The notes: generated from the sequence alone by a model not told the origin. 64,000 nt of DNA from Glycocaulis alkaliphilus (GCF_004000605.1 NZ_CP018911.1:372001-436000); one strand, 5' to 3'. Positions 34,495-44,853 are shown, counted from the first letter of the stretch. Program-made: numbers and translations.

Positions 34495-34604
34495 GGGCGC
34501 ACCATAAGCAAATGCGCGCAATTTCCGCGAGGGGGTTGTCAGCGAAGGCAGGCTGCGCATGATCGCCAGCCTTCCCTTACCCAGATGCTTGGAGACTGGC
34601 CCCG

Positions 34605-35279
34605 ATGATCCTGCTTGATGGTCCGCGCATTCCGGCGCGTTCAGGACAGACGAAAAAGCTTGTCATCCTGTTTCACGGCTATGGCTCCAACGGTGCCGAT
34701 CTGGCAGGGCTTGCCCAGCACTGGGCGCCTGACTTTCCTGATACCGCCTGGGTGGCGCCCGATGCGCCGGAGCCGGTGCCGGGCGCCCCGGGGGGCTATC
34801 AATGGTTTCCCATCTCCAGGCTTGATCCGGCAGCCATGGCCTCAGGCGTACGCATGGCAGGCCCGGTTGCCGACCAGTTCATCGCCTCCGAACTGCGCCG
34901 CCATAACCTCACCCACGCAGACTTGGCCCTTGTAGGTTTTAGTCAGGGGACGATGCTGGCCCTCCATCTGGGCTTGCGCCAGCCTTCGGCCATTGGCGGC
35001 ATACTCGGCTATTCCGGCGCGCTGGCGGGCGGTGAGAGCCTGAAAGAGGACATGGTATCCAAGCCGCCTGTCATGCTGATCCATGGTGATCGCGATGATG
35101 TGCTGCCTGTCGGTTTCTCGCTGCTGGCCGCCCAGCAGCTGGCCGCAGCTGGCCATGGCGCGGAGTTTCATATCAGCCAGGGCCTGCCGCACTCCATTGG
35201 CCCGGACGGGCTGGAGCTTGGTGGCCGCTTCCTCAAGGCAGCGCTTTCGGGCAGATACCGTTCCGCGCTTGCCGCCTGA
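34605..35279 (+). CDS. Phospholipase/carboxylesterase family hydrolase
   Basis: A 224-residue alpha/beta hydrolase. VILFHGYGSNGADL forms the oxyanion region, LVGFSQGTMLAL holds the nucleophile Ser, HGDRDDVLPV the catalytic Asp and GLPHSIGPDGL the His. It matches the acyl-protein-thioesterase/YpfH group and is probably cytoplasmic. The substrate is unknown. It is divergent from gluQRS. Confidence 0.92.
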   Translation: MILLDGPRIPARSGQTKKLVILFHGYGSNGADLAGLAQHWAPDFPDTAWVAPDAPEPVPGAPGGYQWFPISRLDPAAMASGVRMAGPVADQFIASELRRHNLTHADLALVGFSQGTMLALHLGLRQPSAIGGILGYSGALAGGESLKEDMVSKPPVMLIHGDRDDVLPVGFSLLAAQQLAAAGHGAEFHISQGLPHSIGPDGLELGGRFLKAALSGRYRSALAA

Positions 35280-35547
35280 GCCTCGCCGCCCCACCTTTGT
35301 AGAGGCATTCGCGTGCAACAAAGCTGTGTCCCTGGTGTCATAGGCCCGTTGCACGAGTTGGAGTAAAGTCTCTCCAGCGTGCCTGATTTGCTGATTCGTT
35401 TCCTGAGTCGGTAATTGAGCGAGGGAGGTGCGTCTTCAGAACGGTTGCGTGTCATAAGCCAGGTGGCCAGAGACACCGGACCGGCGGTTTCGCCGGGAAC
35501 GTTTGCTCTTTCGCTGCACTATTGCCCTCTGAAGCAGGGGTGCAGAC

Positions 35548-36117
35548 ATGATGCGCGTATCCCGAACGGCGCCCGAAGACCTGCGCTGCCTTGTCCTGAA
35601 CGCCGACTACCAGCCGCTCTCCTATTACCCCTTGTCTACCTGGCCCTGGCAGGAAGCCATCAAGGCGGTCTTCCTTGAGCGTGTTGATGTGGTCTCCGAG
35701 TACGAGACGGCTATCCGTTCGCCCTCCTTTGCCATGCGCGCACCGTCGGTCGTGGCCTTGCGAGACTTCATCAGCCAGGATCGTCCGCCCGCCTTTACCC
35801 GGTTCAACGTGTTTCTGCGCGATGGCTTCCAGTGCCAGTATTGCGGCTCGAAACAGCTCGACATGCTGACTTTCGATCATGTGGTCCCGCGCTCGCGCGG
35901 TGGCCGTACCACGTGGGAGAACATCGTCGCGGCCTGCGCGCCCTGTAATTTGAAAAAAGGCGGGCGCACGCCGGAACAGGCCCGCATGCCGGTCCGCAAG
36001 CCTGCCATGCGGCCGAGCGTGCATCAGCTACAGGGGCAGGGGCGGCGCTTCCCGCCCAAATACCTGCATGAAAGCTGGCTGGACTATCTCTACTGGGATG
36101 TCGAGCTGGAGCCGTAG
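35548..36117 (+). CDS. HNH endonuclease family protein
   Basis: A 189-residue protein with a zinc-bound HNH domain: CQYCGSKQLDMLTFDHVVPR (first Cys pair and the catalytic DH), then GGRTTWENIVAACAPCNLKK (the N and second Cys pair). The N-terminal half (LVLNADYQPLSYYPLSTW) is characteristic of a very conserved stand-alone HNH family in alphaproteobacteria and cyanobacteria. It is chromosomal and not linked to a modification enzyme, so it is likely a housekeeping DNA enzyme. Function unproven. Confidence 0.93.
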   Translation: MMRVSRTAPEDLRCLVLNADYQPLSYYPLSTWPWQEAIKAVFLERVDVVSEYETAIRSPSFAMRAPSVVALRDFISQDRPPAFTRFNVFLRDGFQCQYCGSKQLDMLTFDHVVPRSRGGRTTWENIVAACAPCNLKKGGRTPEQARMPVRKPAMRPSVHQLQGQGRRFPPKYLHESWLDYLYWDVELEP

Positions 36118-36141
36118 GGAGAGCTTCCCGGCTAACTGAAA

Positions 36142-36225
36142 TCCCGGCCAAGCGCAGCGAAGAGCCGGGACCTCGTGCAGAACTGGCAACAGGCCCCGGA
36201 TACCGCTTTGCGGTTCCGGGGTTTC
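36142..36225 (+). repeat. Double-hairpin intergenic repeat, copy 1
   Basis: Hairpin 1 has arms CCCGGC (36143-36148) and GCCGGG (36164-36169). Hairpin 2 has CCCCGGA (36194-36200) and TCCGGGG (36215-36221), with ACCGC/GCGGT inside. CCTCGTGCAG lies between them. A near-identical copy is at 61040-61126 in the opposite orientation. Loop bases of hairpin 1 differ at two sites that swap A and C. It lies between the convergent HNH and mscS genes and may also act as a terminator. Confidence 0.92.
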
Positions 36226-36238
36226 ACAAGCAAGAAAC

Positions 36239-37579
36239 CTACCCCTCGCCCTTCTCGATCTGTACGCGCACCGGCCCGCGTGCATCCAGATGCACATCGC
36301 GCTGCGGGAAGGGGAACTGGATGCCTTCGGCCTGAAACGCTTTCCAGATCGCCAGCAGCACTTCCGACGAGACATTGTTCACGCCCTGCTGCGGGTCGGC
36401 GATCCAGAAGCGCACTTCCAGATCAATCGAGTTGTCGCCAAACCCGCGCAAGAGGCAGCGGGTCTCCGGCTTGTTCAGTACGCGCTCGACCGAATTGGCG
36501 GCATCCACGATCACCTGCATGGCGTGTGGCACATCCGTTCCGTAGGCGACGCCGACCGGCTTCTTGATGCGGACCGCTTCATCGGAGAACGACCAGTTGA
36601 TCACCTTGGTGGTGATAAACTCCTCGTTGGGGATGAGGTGTTCCAGACCGTCACGCGTCACCACACTGGCAAAGCGCATGCCGAGCGCATTTACCCGGCC
36701 ATAGGTCTCGTCCAGCGTGATGACATCGCCGGGCTTCACCGAGCGGTCCATCAGGAGGATCAGCCCGGAAATCAGGTTGGAGAATATCTTCTGCAGGCCA
36801 AACCCGATGCCCAGGCCCACCGCGCCTGAGAAGATCGCCAGTGCCGACAGGTCGACGCCTGCAATCGAGAGCGCCGCTGCCACCACCACGACCAGCAGCG
36901 CAATCTGCACGCTCTTGGTGATGAGCAGGCGCGCGGACGGTGTCAGGGTCGGGACCTGCTCCACCCGCGCCGCGAGCAGCTTCGATATGCGGCTGGCAAC
37001 CCAGTAGAGCACGACGAGCAATATCGCGGCGCGTACGACGGTCAGAAGTGAGATGCGGCTGTCGCCGACATCAAACCCGACCGATGCCAGAAGCCCCAGA
37101 AGCGGTGCCAGAAGACCGACAATGTTCAGCGCCGCCACAAACCAGATCAGGGTGGCGGCGGTGCGCGACCAGAAAGGTTCGGCAATGAAGGCGGTCAGGA
37201 TGCGGATCAGCACCCAGGCGCCGGTGAGGCTCGCAGCCAGATTGATGGCAAAGGAGCCAAGGCCCGCCTGGTCAAACCCGATGCGTGTCAGGGTGAGGAT
37301 GAGGAAGGCGATGACAGGCAGGATAAGCGACAGGACGAGGTCACGCGTGGTGGTGTTGACCCGCGACATGAACTGCCAGCCAAAGGCGCGCTCCAGCGCG
37401 GTACGCACCGGCGCGCGCAAAAGCCAGCTCACACCGAAAGCGACCACGATCACTATCGTCTGCAGACCGATCTCGGGCGTGATGAAGGCGTCACGTGCCT
37501 CCATCAGCACGCCTTGCGCCCGCTCGATCAGCGCGGAGGTCCACTCAGTGGAGAAGGGAGCCGGTTCGTTTGCAGCCAT
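36239..37579 (-). CDS. MscS-family mechanosensitive ion channel
   Basis: A 446-residue membrane protein with about six helices and a C-terminal MscS domain. The pore helix region is LSALAIFSGAVGLGIGFGLQ and is followed by the conserved beta domain (DRSVKPGDVITLDETYGRV, IPNEEFITTKVINWS). The extra N-terminal helices make it a medium-length MscS paralogue. It gates under membrane tension to release solutes on osmotic downshift. Transcribed alone. Confidence 0.94.
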   Translation of the reverse strand: MAANEPAPFSTEWTSALIERAQGVLMEARDAFITPEIGLQTIVIVVAFGVSWLLRAPVRTALERAFGWQFMSRVNTTTRDLVLSLILPVIAFLILTLTRIGFDQAGLGSFAINLAASLTGAWVLIRILTAFIAEPFWSRTAATLIWFVAALNIVGLLAPLLGLLASVGFDVGDSRISLLTVVRAAILLVVLYWVASRISKLLAARVEQVPTLTPSARLLITKSVQIALLVVVVAAALSIAGVDLSALAIFSGAVGLGIGFGLQKIFSNLISGLILLMDRSVKPGDVITLDETYGRVNALGMRFASVVTRDGLEHLIPNEEFITTKVINWSFSDEAVRIKKPVGVAYGTDVPHAMQVIVDAANSVERVLNKPETRCLLRGFGDNSIDLEVRFWIADPQQGVNNVSSEVLLAIWKAFQAEGIQFPFPQRDVHLDARGPVRVQIEKGEG

Positions 37580-37630
37580 ATCAGTACGTTAGGCGGCGGC
37601 TTGGACGGGGGCAAGCATGACCCGCGCGCC

Positions 37631-39685
37631 CTACTTGCCCTCGCGCCACCAGCCAGCGCCCAGAAGCGCCAGAATGAGCGCCGCAATCAGCAGGCCGGGT
37701 GCCAGCGGCGTGCGCTGCGACTCCGCCACCGTATAGGCGCCATTGCGCTGCAGGCCGGCCCAGCCGGGCCCGGCCTGCAGGCCATCCGGCCGGGTGCGGC
37801 GCAGAGATGGCATTTGCGGAGTTTCAGCGCCGCCCAGCATGAAGCTGCCGCCGCGCGTTGCCCGCACCAGCGGGGCCAGTGCCTCGCGTGTGACACGCAG
37901 ATCCATGTATTCGCGCGGATTGAGCGGCCCTGCAGAGATGACGGTGGTGGCGTCGCCCGAACGCAGGCGGATCAGCCCGGCCTCATTGCCGGTTTCCGCG
38001 CTCGCGGTGAAGCGGCCAGGGCCTGCCTCTTCCATTGCCACGCTCTCCTCGCGCCCCGAAGGCCATGTGATGTCGAGATCAGGTGCGTCATCGCTGAGCG
38101 TTGTGCGCGTCACGTTCAGTGTCCCGTCGGACAGCGCGGCCGTCAGGCGCTCCTCGTCCAGCTCCGGCTCGTTCATCAGCCAGTGCGCAACGCGGCGGAA
38201 CAGCTCGTCATGCGGCCCGCCGCCATCATGCCCGCGCGCCCATAGCCAGGACTGGTCGGAGAGCAGGATGGCCGCCCGTCCCTCTCCCTGCCGTGACAGC
38301 ACCAGAAGCGGCTCGCCAGAGGGCGTATCCAGCAGGGTTTCGCCTGCCAGTGCCTGCCCGCCCACATAACGGTACCAGCGGCCCCAGCCCTCTTCCTGTC
38401 CGCGCATGGGCGCCGTTACCGGGTGGCGCTCGCCGGCGGTGGAAATGCGCGGGCGGAAGGCACCCTCGCGCACAGCCCCTGTGGGACGGGCGGGCAGGAC
38501 GCTCGCCAGCAGCGACCGGGCGATGGATTCCTCACCGGCATAGTCCGGCCCGGCAGTGATAAGGAGGGCACCGCCCTGATCTACATAGCGCGCGATATTC
38601 TGGAAATAGTTGGCGGGCAGAATCCCGCGCCGCCGGTAGCGGTCGAAAATCACCAGATCAAACTCGTGCAGGCGCAGCTCGAACAGCTCGAAGACCGGGA
38701 AGGCAATGAGCGCCAGCTCTTCAGGCAGGGCGCCATCGCCCCGGTCCAGCGGACGCAGAATGGTGAAGTGAACGAGATCGACCGACGGGTCGGACTTCAG
38801 CAGGTTGCGCCAGGCCCGCGCACCATTATGCGGTTCGCCGGTCACAAGCAGCACACGTAGACGGTCACGCACGCCGGTAACGCTCACCGCCGCGCGGTTA
38901 TTGATGAGGGAGAGCTCGTTAGGGCCGGGCTCCACTTCCATCTCGATCACGTTCGCGCCCCGGTTCTGGACAAGCGCCTCTACCGTGACCGTCTCGCCGA
39001 TTGTGGCGCGCGCCCGGATCGGGTCACCGCCATCAAGGCGCAGGGTCAGCATGGCGGTTCCCGCCGGTGCCCCCTCATCCTCCACCCGCAGGCGGAAGCG
39101 TACCGGCTCGCCGACAATCCCGAACCTCGGGGCTTCCTCCACGATCAGGCGCCGGTCCGTCGCGCGCGGATCGCCAATGGCGAAATGGTGCAAGGGCGCA
39201 TCAAGGCCCAGTGACGCTGGATCGGACGGCACATCATGCACCTGTCCCTCCGACAGCATGACGATGCCTGCCAGCCGGTTTCTGGGAATATCGCCAAGCC
39301 CGCTGCGAAGCGTGTCGATCAGGCGCGTGCCATCGGGCGTGGCGCCGCCTTCCACCTCAATCAGGTCCAGCCCGTCATCGGCGTCAGCGAAGGCCCGCAG
39401 TGACTGGCTGGCGGCTGCCGCATTGGCTGCCCGGTTGCCGATCTCCATCGAGGCTGAATTGTCACGCACCACCAGAAGAATATCGCTTAAAGGATCACGT
39501 ATCTCGCGCACCAGTGCCGGATTGGCGAGTGCTGCCAGAACGGCGAGCCCGGCCAGCGTGCGCCAGACCCATCCTTTGAGGCCCCGCCAAGCGGCAAAGG
39601 CGGAGGCCGCTATGAGCGCGATGCATAGCGCAGTGAGAATCCATTGCGATACCAGCGGGGCGAGGACCAGGCTTGACGCGCTCAT
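37631..39685 (-). CDS. VWA-like/glutamine-amidotransferase-like membrane protein
   Basis: A 684-residue protein with two N-terminal helices and one at the C-terminus. DILLVVRDNSASMEIGN resembles a von Willebrand A MIDAS (DxSxS). The middle part (LLVTGEPHNGARAWRNLL, IARYVDQGGALLITAGPDY) resembles the class I glutamine-amidotransferase-like fold found in BatA-operon proteins. The catalytic residues of true amidotransferases are not evident. It overlaps the DUF4159 gene (ATGA) and is the last gene of the moxR operon. Confidence 0.85.
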   Translation of the reverse strand: MSASSLVLAPLVSQWILTALCIALIAASAFAAWRGLKGWVWRTLAGLAVLAALANPALVREIRDPLSDILLVVRDNSASMEIGNRAANAAAASQSLRAFADADDGLDLIEVEGGATPDGTRLIDTLRSGLGDIPRNRLAGIVMLSEGQVHDVPSDPASLGLDAPLHHFAIGDPRATDRRLIVEEAPRFGIVGEPVRFRLRVEDEGAPAGTAMLTLRLDGGDPIRARATIGETVTVEALVQNRGANVIEMEVEPGPNELSLINNRAAVSVTGVRDRLRVLLVTGEPHNGARAWRNLLKSDPSVDLVHFTILRPLDRGDGALPEELALIAFPVFELFELRLHEFDLVIFDRYRRRGILPANYFQNIARYVDQGGALLITAGPDYAGEESIARSLLASVLPARPTGAVREGAFRPRISTAGERHPVTAPMRGQEEGWGRWYRYVGGQALAGETLLDTPSGEPLLVLSRQGEGRAAILLSDQSWLWARGHDGGGPHDELFRRVAHWLMNEPELDEERLTAALSDGTLNVTRTTLSDDAPDLDITWPSGREESVAMEEAGPGRFTASAETGNEAGLIRLRSGDATTVISAGPLNPREYMDLRVTREALAPLVRATRGGSFMLGGAETPQMPSLRRTRPDGLQAGPGWAGLQRNGAYTVAESQRTPLAPGLLIAALILALLGAGWWREGK

Positions 39686-42456
39686 GGTTCCAGCGGACGC
39701 GGCATATTGCGCTGCCCTCCCTGTCCGAGGCGTTCAAGGATGGCCGGCACATGCACCTGATCGGTCTTGTAATTGCCGGTAAGGGCGTACATGGCGAGGT
39801 TTACGCCGACCCTGTAGGCCATCTCGCGCTGGCGCTCGCCGCCTTCGACGGGCAGGAGGGGAATACCATTATCGCCGCGCGCCCAGGCCCCCGCCCAGTC
39901 CGCTGATCCGATAATGACGCCCGACACCCCGTCGCGCGCGGTGCCGTCAGGGTTTGATTCCACCCAGACATCGCCGCCGGCCAGCCGTCCCGGCAGACCG
40001 CGAAGGAGGTAGAAGGTACGGCCCAGCACATGCTCTGCGTCCAGACGCGCAAGGGCGGGTATCTCCAGCCCTTGCATCACCTGCTCCAGGCCGGGATGCG
40101 CGCCGCCGCGCGTGCCGGCCCCGCCATCACGCGTATCGAATATGATCATCCCGCCGGAGCGCAGATAGGTGTTGATATTGGCCGCTGCCGCCTCTGAAAC
40201 GGGGCGTGCATCAGCGCTGACGGGCCAGTAGATGAGCGGGAAGAAGATCAGCTCGTCCTCGTCCGGATTGATGCCGCGCGGGGCTTCCGGCTCGATGGAA
40301 CTGCGGCGTGTCACTTCTGAAGACAGTGAAGCCAGCCCGGCCTCGCTGATCCGGTCTGTTTCCGCATTGCCGGTAAGTATATAGCCAAACCGCACCACCA
40401 GAGCGCGGTCCAGCGCCTCGGCTATGTCGGTCGGGGGCGTGTCCGGCGCATCGCCCTGTTGCGCCTCAAGCGGCGGCGGGACGGTCACAGACAGGGCCAG
40501 CATGACGCCCAGGCCCGCAACGGTCCGCGAGCTGCGCAAGGCCGGTAGGCGCCCGGCAAAGGCCAGCGCGATGATGGTATCGGCCAGCAGCATGAGGAGG
40601 GCCAGTGTCAGGAGAGGCCCTGCAAGGCGTTGTTCACGCAGCCCGTCGCGAAATTCGTAAAGTGCGCCCGGCAGGTTGCGGGCGACCGGATCAAGGCGGG
40701 TGTCAGGCCCGGTAGCATTCAGCGCCGCGCTGGCCGCGCCTAGCTGCCAGATGCCGGGCGGCGTATCAGCGGCCGGCAAGGCGGACGCAAATTCATCTGC
40801 CGGTATGGCGCGTGTCTGGCCTGTGGGTGCGCCAAGGCGGCCAGACCCGTCCAGTGCGCGTTCAATCTGCCAGCTGCCATCACTGCCCGCGCCGCCCGCT
40901 CCAGCGCCTTCGGCCAGCGCGATCACCCGGCGCAGCATGGCCGGGAAGGTGCCGGTCAGCGGCAGGTCCGACCAGTCCGGCCCTGCCGTGACGTGGAACA
41001 GGACGATCCAGCCCTCGCCCCGCCGGTCTGCCGTGACCAGCGGTGTGCCGTCTTCAAGGCGCGCCCATACGCGCCGGTCGAGATCGGCTTCCGGCTGGGC
41101 CAGTACCTGGCTGCGAATGCTGGCATCCTCGCTGACGGAGAGACCGGCAAACGGGCTGTCATCGGCAAACGGGGCGATGCGCTGCGGCTCTTCCCAGTTC
41201 AGCGCCCCGCCCAGCAGCCTGCCACCTGCGCGTAGCTGCACAGGCAGCATATCATCGCTGCGCGCGGCCAGGCGTGGCCCGGCAAAGCGGATCAGCAAGC
41301 CGCCGGCTTCGACAAACTCTGCGACAGCCGGGTCTTCGATGCGCGCAGCATCCACCATCACAAGGCCGGAGGGTTCGTCTTCGAGTACCCGCTCCAGCGG
41401 ACCGCGCACCAGCTCGGCGTGGGCGGAGAGGGCCTGCTGCGCATAGTGCAGATCGGAGAGGAGCGGCTGACGGTTGTCCCCGCCTTCCGGCTCGATCAGG
41501 GCGATGCGCGGGCGCTGCCAGCTATCGTCGAGCAAATGGACGCCGCCTGCTGAATTGATGCCTTCCAGCCGCACAGAGCGCACCCGGTTGCGCAAATCCA
41601 GCGGCAGGCGCGCCGATGCGCTCGCGGTGCTGGCACCCTCCTCAAAGCGGGCCTGCGCGCGGGCGATAACCTGCCCGTCCTGGCCGATGGCGCTGACATC
41701 AATCTCGCGGGCTGCGCCGCTGCCTGATCTCAACAGACGCGCCTCAAACCCGTCTGCCGATGCGCTGACGCCGGTGAGTGCGATCACCTGGTCTTGCGCG
41801 CCGGGCAGGCTGAGTGTCAGCCGGCCACGTTCGGAAAGCGCGCGGGCAAACGCATTGTCGTCCTCGCTGGCAATGCCATCACTCAGCCAGCGTGTCTCGA
41901 AGCGCGCCGGCGCGCTGCCGCTCTCCAGCGCAGCTTCAAGCGCGGCCCGTGCGCCCGCGCGATCAGGGACCCAGGCTTGCGGGCGGGCCGCTTCAAGCCG
42001 GGAAAGTGTCTGGCTGGCCTCGGCAAATTCAGGCGGCTGGGTATTGGCGGTCAGAAGCAGCGCGGCCTGCCGGCCGTCAGCGGACGCTGCCTCAGCATAG
42101 GCGCGTGCCTGCGCGAGTGTGCGCGGCCAGCCATCCGCGCTTTGCCAGCCATTATCAACGACCAGCAGAAGGGGCGCGTCGCCAGGCAACGTGTCGGCGG
42201 GGCGCCAGACCGGCTGGGCCAGAGCCAGAATGATGATGGCAGCGGCCAGCAGGCGGAACAGGATCAGCCACCAGGGCGCGCTTTGGGGCGTTTGCGGCGT
42301 CTGGGCGAGGCGTTGCAACAGGCGCAAGGGTGCAAACACAACGTGGCGCGGCGCAGGCGGCGTCGCGCGCAGAAGCAGCCATAGCAGCGGCAGGGCTATC
42401 AGTGCTGCCAGCGCCCAGGGCGCCGCAAATCCGATCGGTCCAAGGCTGAGCATCAC
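39682..42456 (-). CDS. BatA-like/DUF4159 membrane protein
   Basis: A 924-residue protein. The first 80 residues are the BatA-type double transmembrane domain (FAAPWALAALIALPLLWLLL and RLLAAAIIILALAQPVW). A long VWA-like/beta region follows, then a membrane helix pair near 630-690. The last 220 residues are DUF4159 (LVVRFGYILTGNAETDRISE, DELIFFPLIYWPV, LRSGGMIIFDTRDGG). It probably works with MoxR, DUF58 and the VWA-like protein in an envelope complex; the mechanism is unknown. It overlaps its neighbours on both sides. Confidence 0.9.
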   Translation of the reverse strand: MMLSLGPIGFAAPWALAALIALPLLWLLLRATPPAPRHVVFAPLRLLQRLAQTPQTPQSAPWWLILFRLLAAAIIILALAQPVWRPADTLPGDAPLLLVVDNGWQSADGWPRTLAQARAYAEAASADGRQAALLLTANTQPPEFAEASQTLSRLEAARPQAWVPDRAGARAALEAALESGSAPARFETRWLSDGIASEDDNAFARALSERGRLTLSLPGAQDQVIALTGVSASADGFEARLLRSGSGAAREIDVSAIGQDGQVIARAQARFEEGASTASASARLPLDLRNRVRSVRLEGINSAGGVHLLDDSWQRPRIALIEPEGGDNRQPLLSDLHYAQQALSAHAELVRGPLERVLEDEPSGLVMVDAARIEDPAVAEFVEAGGLLIRFAGPRLAARSDDMLPVQLRAGGRLLGGALNWEEPQRIAPFADDSPFAGLSVSEDASIRSQVLAQPEADLDRRVWARLEDGTPLVTADRRGEGWIVLFHVTAGPDWSDLPLTGTFPAMLRRVIALAEGAGAGGAGSDGSWQIERALDGSGRLGAPTGQTRAIPADEFASALPAADTPPGIWQLGAASAALNATGPDTRLDPVARNLPGALYEFRDGLREQRLAGPLLTLALLMLLADTIIALAFAGRLPALRSSRTVAGLGVMLALSVTVPPPLEAQQGDAPDTPPTDIAEALDRALVVRFGYILTGNAETDRISEAGLASLSSEVTRRSSIEPEAPRGINPDEDELIFFPLIYWPVSADARPVSEAAAANINTYLRSGGMIIFDTRDGGAGTRGGAHPGLEQVMQGLEIPALARLDAEHVLGRTFYLLRGLPGRLAGGDVWVESNPDGTARDGVSGVIIGSADWAGAWARGDNGIPLLPVEGGERQREMAYRVGVNLAMYALTGNYKTDQVHVPAILERLGQGGQRNMPRPLEP

Positions 42457-43340
42457 CCCCGCTCCATGATGCTGGGGGCGAGCGCCTGATGGAGCGCCAG
42501 AACGGCTGTACCTGCCGGCCTGTCCGTGCGGTGCGTGAGAAGTGGCCAGCCCGCCTTGCGCGCCATGGCTGCCAGCCCGCCGCCATGCTCGGCCCAGACT
42601 TGCCGGTAGCTGTCGCGCGCATCCTCCGCCCGGCCCAGCACGAGCGGCGCGCTGCGCCCGGACGGCTCGGCAAAGCGCGTGCGCCCGGCAAACGGGAAAT
42701 CTTCCTCTGCCGGATCGATAATGCGCAACAGGATACCGCTCGCACCGCTGGCATTCAGCCGGGCAAGGCGCGACCCCCAGGTCTCTGGCGGATCAAGAAA
42801 GTCGCTGGCCAGCACGATACGCGCATGACGCACTATGTCGGCCTGCTCGACCGATCTGGCCGCGCCTGTGCCCTCAGCCAGTGCCCGCGCGGCAATATCA
42901 AGGCCTGAACGCCCGGCGCGTGCCCGCCCGGTTTCTCCAAGGGCCGCAATGCGTTCGCCGCCGCGCACCAGTAGCGATGCCAGTGCCATCAGGCAAACGG
43001 CAGCCCGGTCCTTCTTCAGGGGCAGGCTTTTTGAGCTCACCGCCATGCCGGGCGATCCATCGCGCCATAGATAGACGGCGTTGGCAGCTTCCCATTCGGT
43101 TTCGCGCACGAAGAGATGCTGGCCGCGGGCCGAGCGCCGCCAGTCCACGGCCTGCGCGCCGTCTTCGGTGCGGTGGCGGCGATACTCCCAGAAAGTCTCG
43201 CCATGGCCCGGCGTGCGGCGGCCATGCGTACCCAATGCCACGCTTGCGGCAATGCGTTCGGCCTCGGCGAGGAGAGCCGGAAACGGCGCAGCCGCCTGTT
43301 CGGCGGCCCGGCGCAGGGTCTGGGTGTGTCGCACGGTCAT
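42453..43340 (-). CDS. DUF58 domain protein
   Basis: A 295-residue protein of the DUF58 family, cytoplasmic here. The family signature is RRHRTEDGAQAVDWRRSARG followed by HLFVRETEWE, and the VWA-related segment VYLWRDGSPGMAV. DUF58 proteins normally follow moxR directly and are thought to be MoxR substrates or adaptors. In this genome the ATG overlaps the TGA of an intervening DUF559 gene (ATGA at 43337-43340). Confidence 0.92.
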   Translation of the reverse strand: MTVRHTQTLRRAAEQAAAPFPALLAEAERIAASVALGTHGRRTPGHGETFWEYRRHRTEDGAQAVDWRRSARGQHLFVRETEWEAANAVYLWRDGSPGMAVSSKSLPLKKDRAAVCLMALASLLVRGGERIAALGETGRARAGRSGLDIAARALAEGTGAARSVEQADIVRHARIVLASDFLDPPETWGSRLARLNASGASGILLRIIDPAEEDFPFAGRTRFAEPSGRSAPLVLGRAEDARDSYRQVWAEHGGGLAAMARKAGWPLLTHRTDRPAGTAVLALHQALAPSIMERG

Positions 43341-43759
43341 GGCTGGCTCTTTGCTGCGCAGACCTCTTTCTCCCCCCGTTCACGGGGGGAGTGGCCCGTC
43401 AGGGCCGAGGGGGGGAGAGCTGCCAGAACCGCGTCCATGACACCATGCAGGTTGTCGTAAATGTCCGGGTTCCAGAAGCGCAGGACCTGCCAGCCCTGGC
43501 TTTGGAGGTAAGTGGTCCTTTCCAGATCATGGGCTTGCTCTCGAAGACGGGTGTGCGTCGCACCATCCACTTCCACGATGAGCTTTGCCTTCACACACGC
43601 AAAATCGGCCACATAGGGACCAATCGGGTGCTGTCTGCGAAACAACCATCCATTGAGGTGGCGTCCGCGCAGTCTGGACCAGAGAATGGTCTCTGCATTC
43701 GTCAGCTTTTTGCGAAGAACGCGAGCCAAGGGACGTGAACGGGTTTCCTTTTCACGCAT
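43337..43759 (-). CDS. DUF559 (Vsr-like endonuclease fold) protein
   Basis: A 140-residue protein of the DUF559 family, related to very-short-patch-repair (PD-(D/E)XK-like) nucleases. ARVLRKKLTNAETILWSRLR is the N-terminal helix; FRRQHPIGPYVADFACV, LIVEVDGATH and GWQVLRFWNPDI hold the likely catalytic Asp, Glu, Asp and His. The last ~30 residues (LPPSALTGHSPRERGEKE) are encoded by a palindromic repeat, and a second inverted copy ends just before its ATG. The gene interrupts the usual moxR-DUF58 neighbourhood. No partner methylase is present. Confidence 0.9.
   Translation of the reverse strand: MREKETRSRPLARVLRKKLTNAETILWSRLRGRHLNGWLFRRQHPIGPYVADFACVKAKLIVEVDGATHTRLREQAHDLERTTYLQSQGWQVLRFWNPDIYDNLHGVMDAVLAALPPSALTGHSPRERGEKEVCAAKSQP
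43364..43419 (+). repeat. Palindromic repeat A (DUF559 3' side)
   Basis: Contains hairpin CTCCCCCCG-TTCA-CGGGGGGAG (approx. 43370-43391) and hairpin GGCCC-GTCA-GGGCC, then CGAGGGGGGGAGAG. It is coding for the DUF559 C-terminus. It is an inverted, diverged copy of 43761-43818. Confidence 0.85.
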
Positions 43760-43760
43760 T

Positions 43761-43818
43761 CATCCCCCCTCCGTCAGCTTCGCTGACACCTCCCCCGTAA
43801 ACGGGGGAGGAAAGAGAG
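43761..43818 (-). repeat. Palindromic repeat B (DUF559 5' side)
   Basis: On the minus strand it reads CTCTCTTTC, hairpin CCTCCCCCG-TTTA-CGGGGGAGG in outline, then GTCAGC-GAA-GCTGAC and CGGAGGGGGG. It lies directly upstream of the DUF559 ATG and may carry or disrupt its promoter and ribosome site. Confidence 0.85.
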
Positions 43819-43854
43819 TAGGCAGTTCGTTTCGCAGCTTCATGCCAGTGCCCG

Positions 43855-44853
<999 letters not shown>

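Larger units (their letters stand above)
43364..43818. mobile_element. Putative DUF559 module bracketed by inverted palindromic repeats
   Basis: Outer ends are CTCTTTC (43364) and GAAAGAG (ending 43818). Each end is a 56-58 bp repeat with a GC-rich hairpin (CTCCCCC...GGGGGAG), a second shorter hairpin and a run of C/G. The repeats face each other across the DUF559 gene like the ends of a small transposable unit. No clear target duplication was found. Mobility is inferred from structure and from the interrupted operon. Confidence 0.55.

Noticed and set aside
36121-36240. CRISPR-like or tRNA-like structure
   Set aside because: Strong hairpins but no regular spacers and no tRNA features; a second copy at 61040 shows it is a dispersed repeat.
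43819-43854. Target-site duplication of the DUF559 module
   Set aside because: GCAGAC on the left and GCAGTT on the right are only loosely alike and not directly at the ends, so no duplication is claimed.
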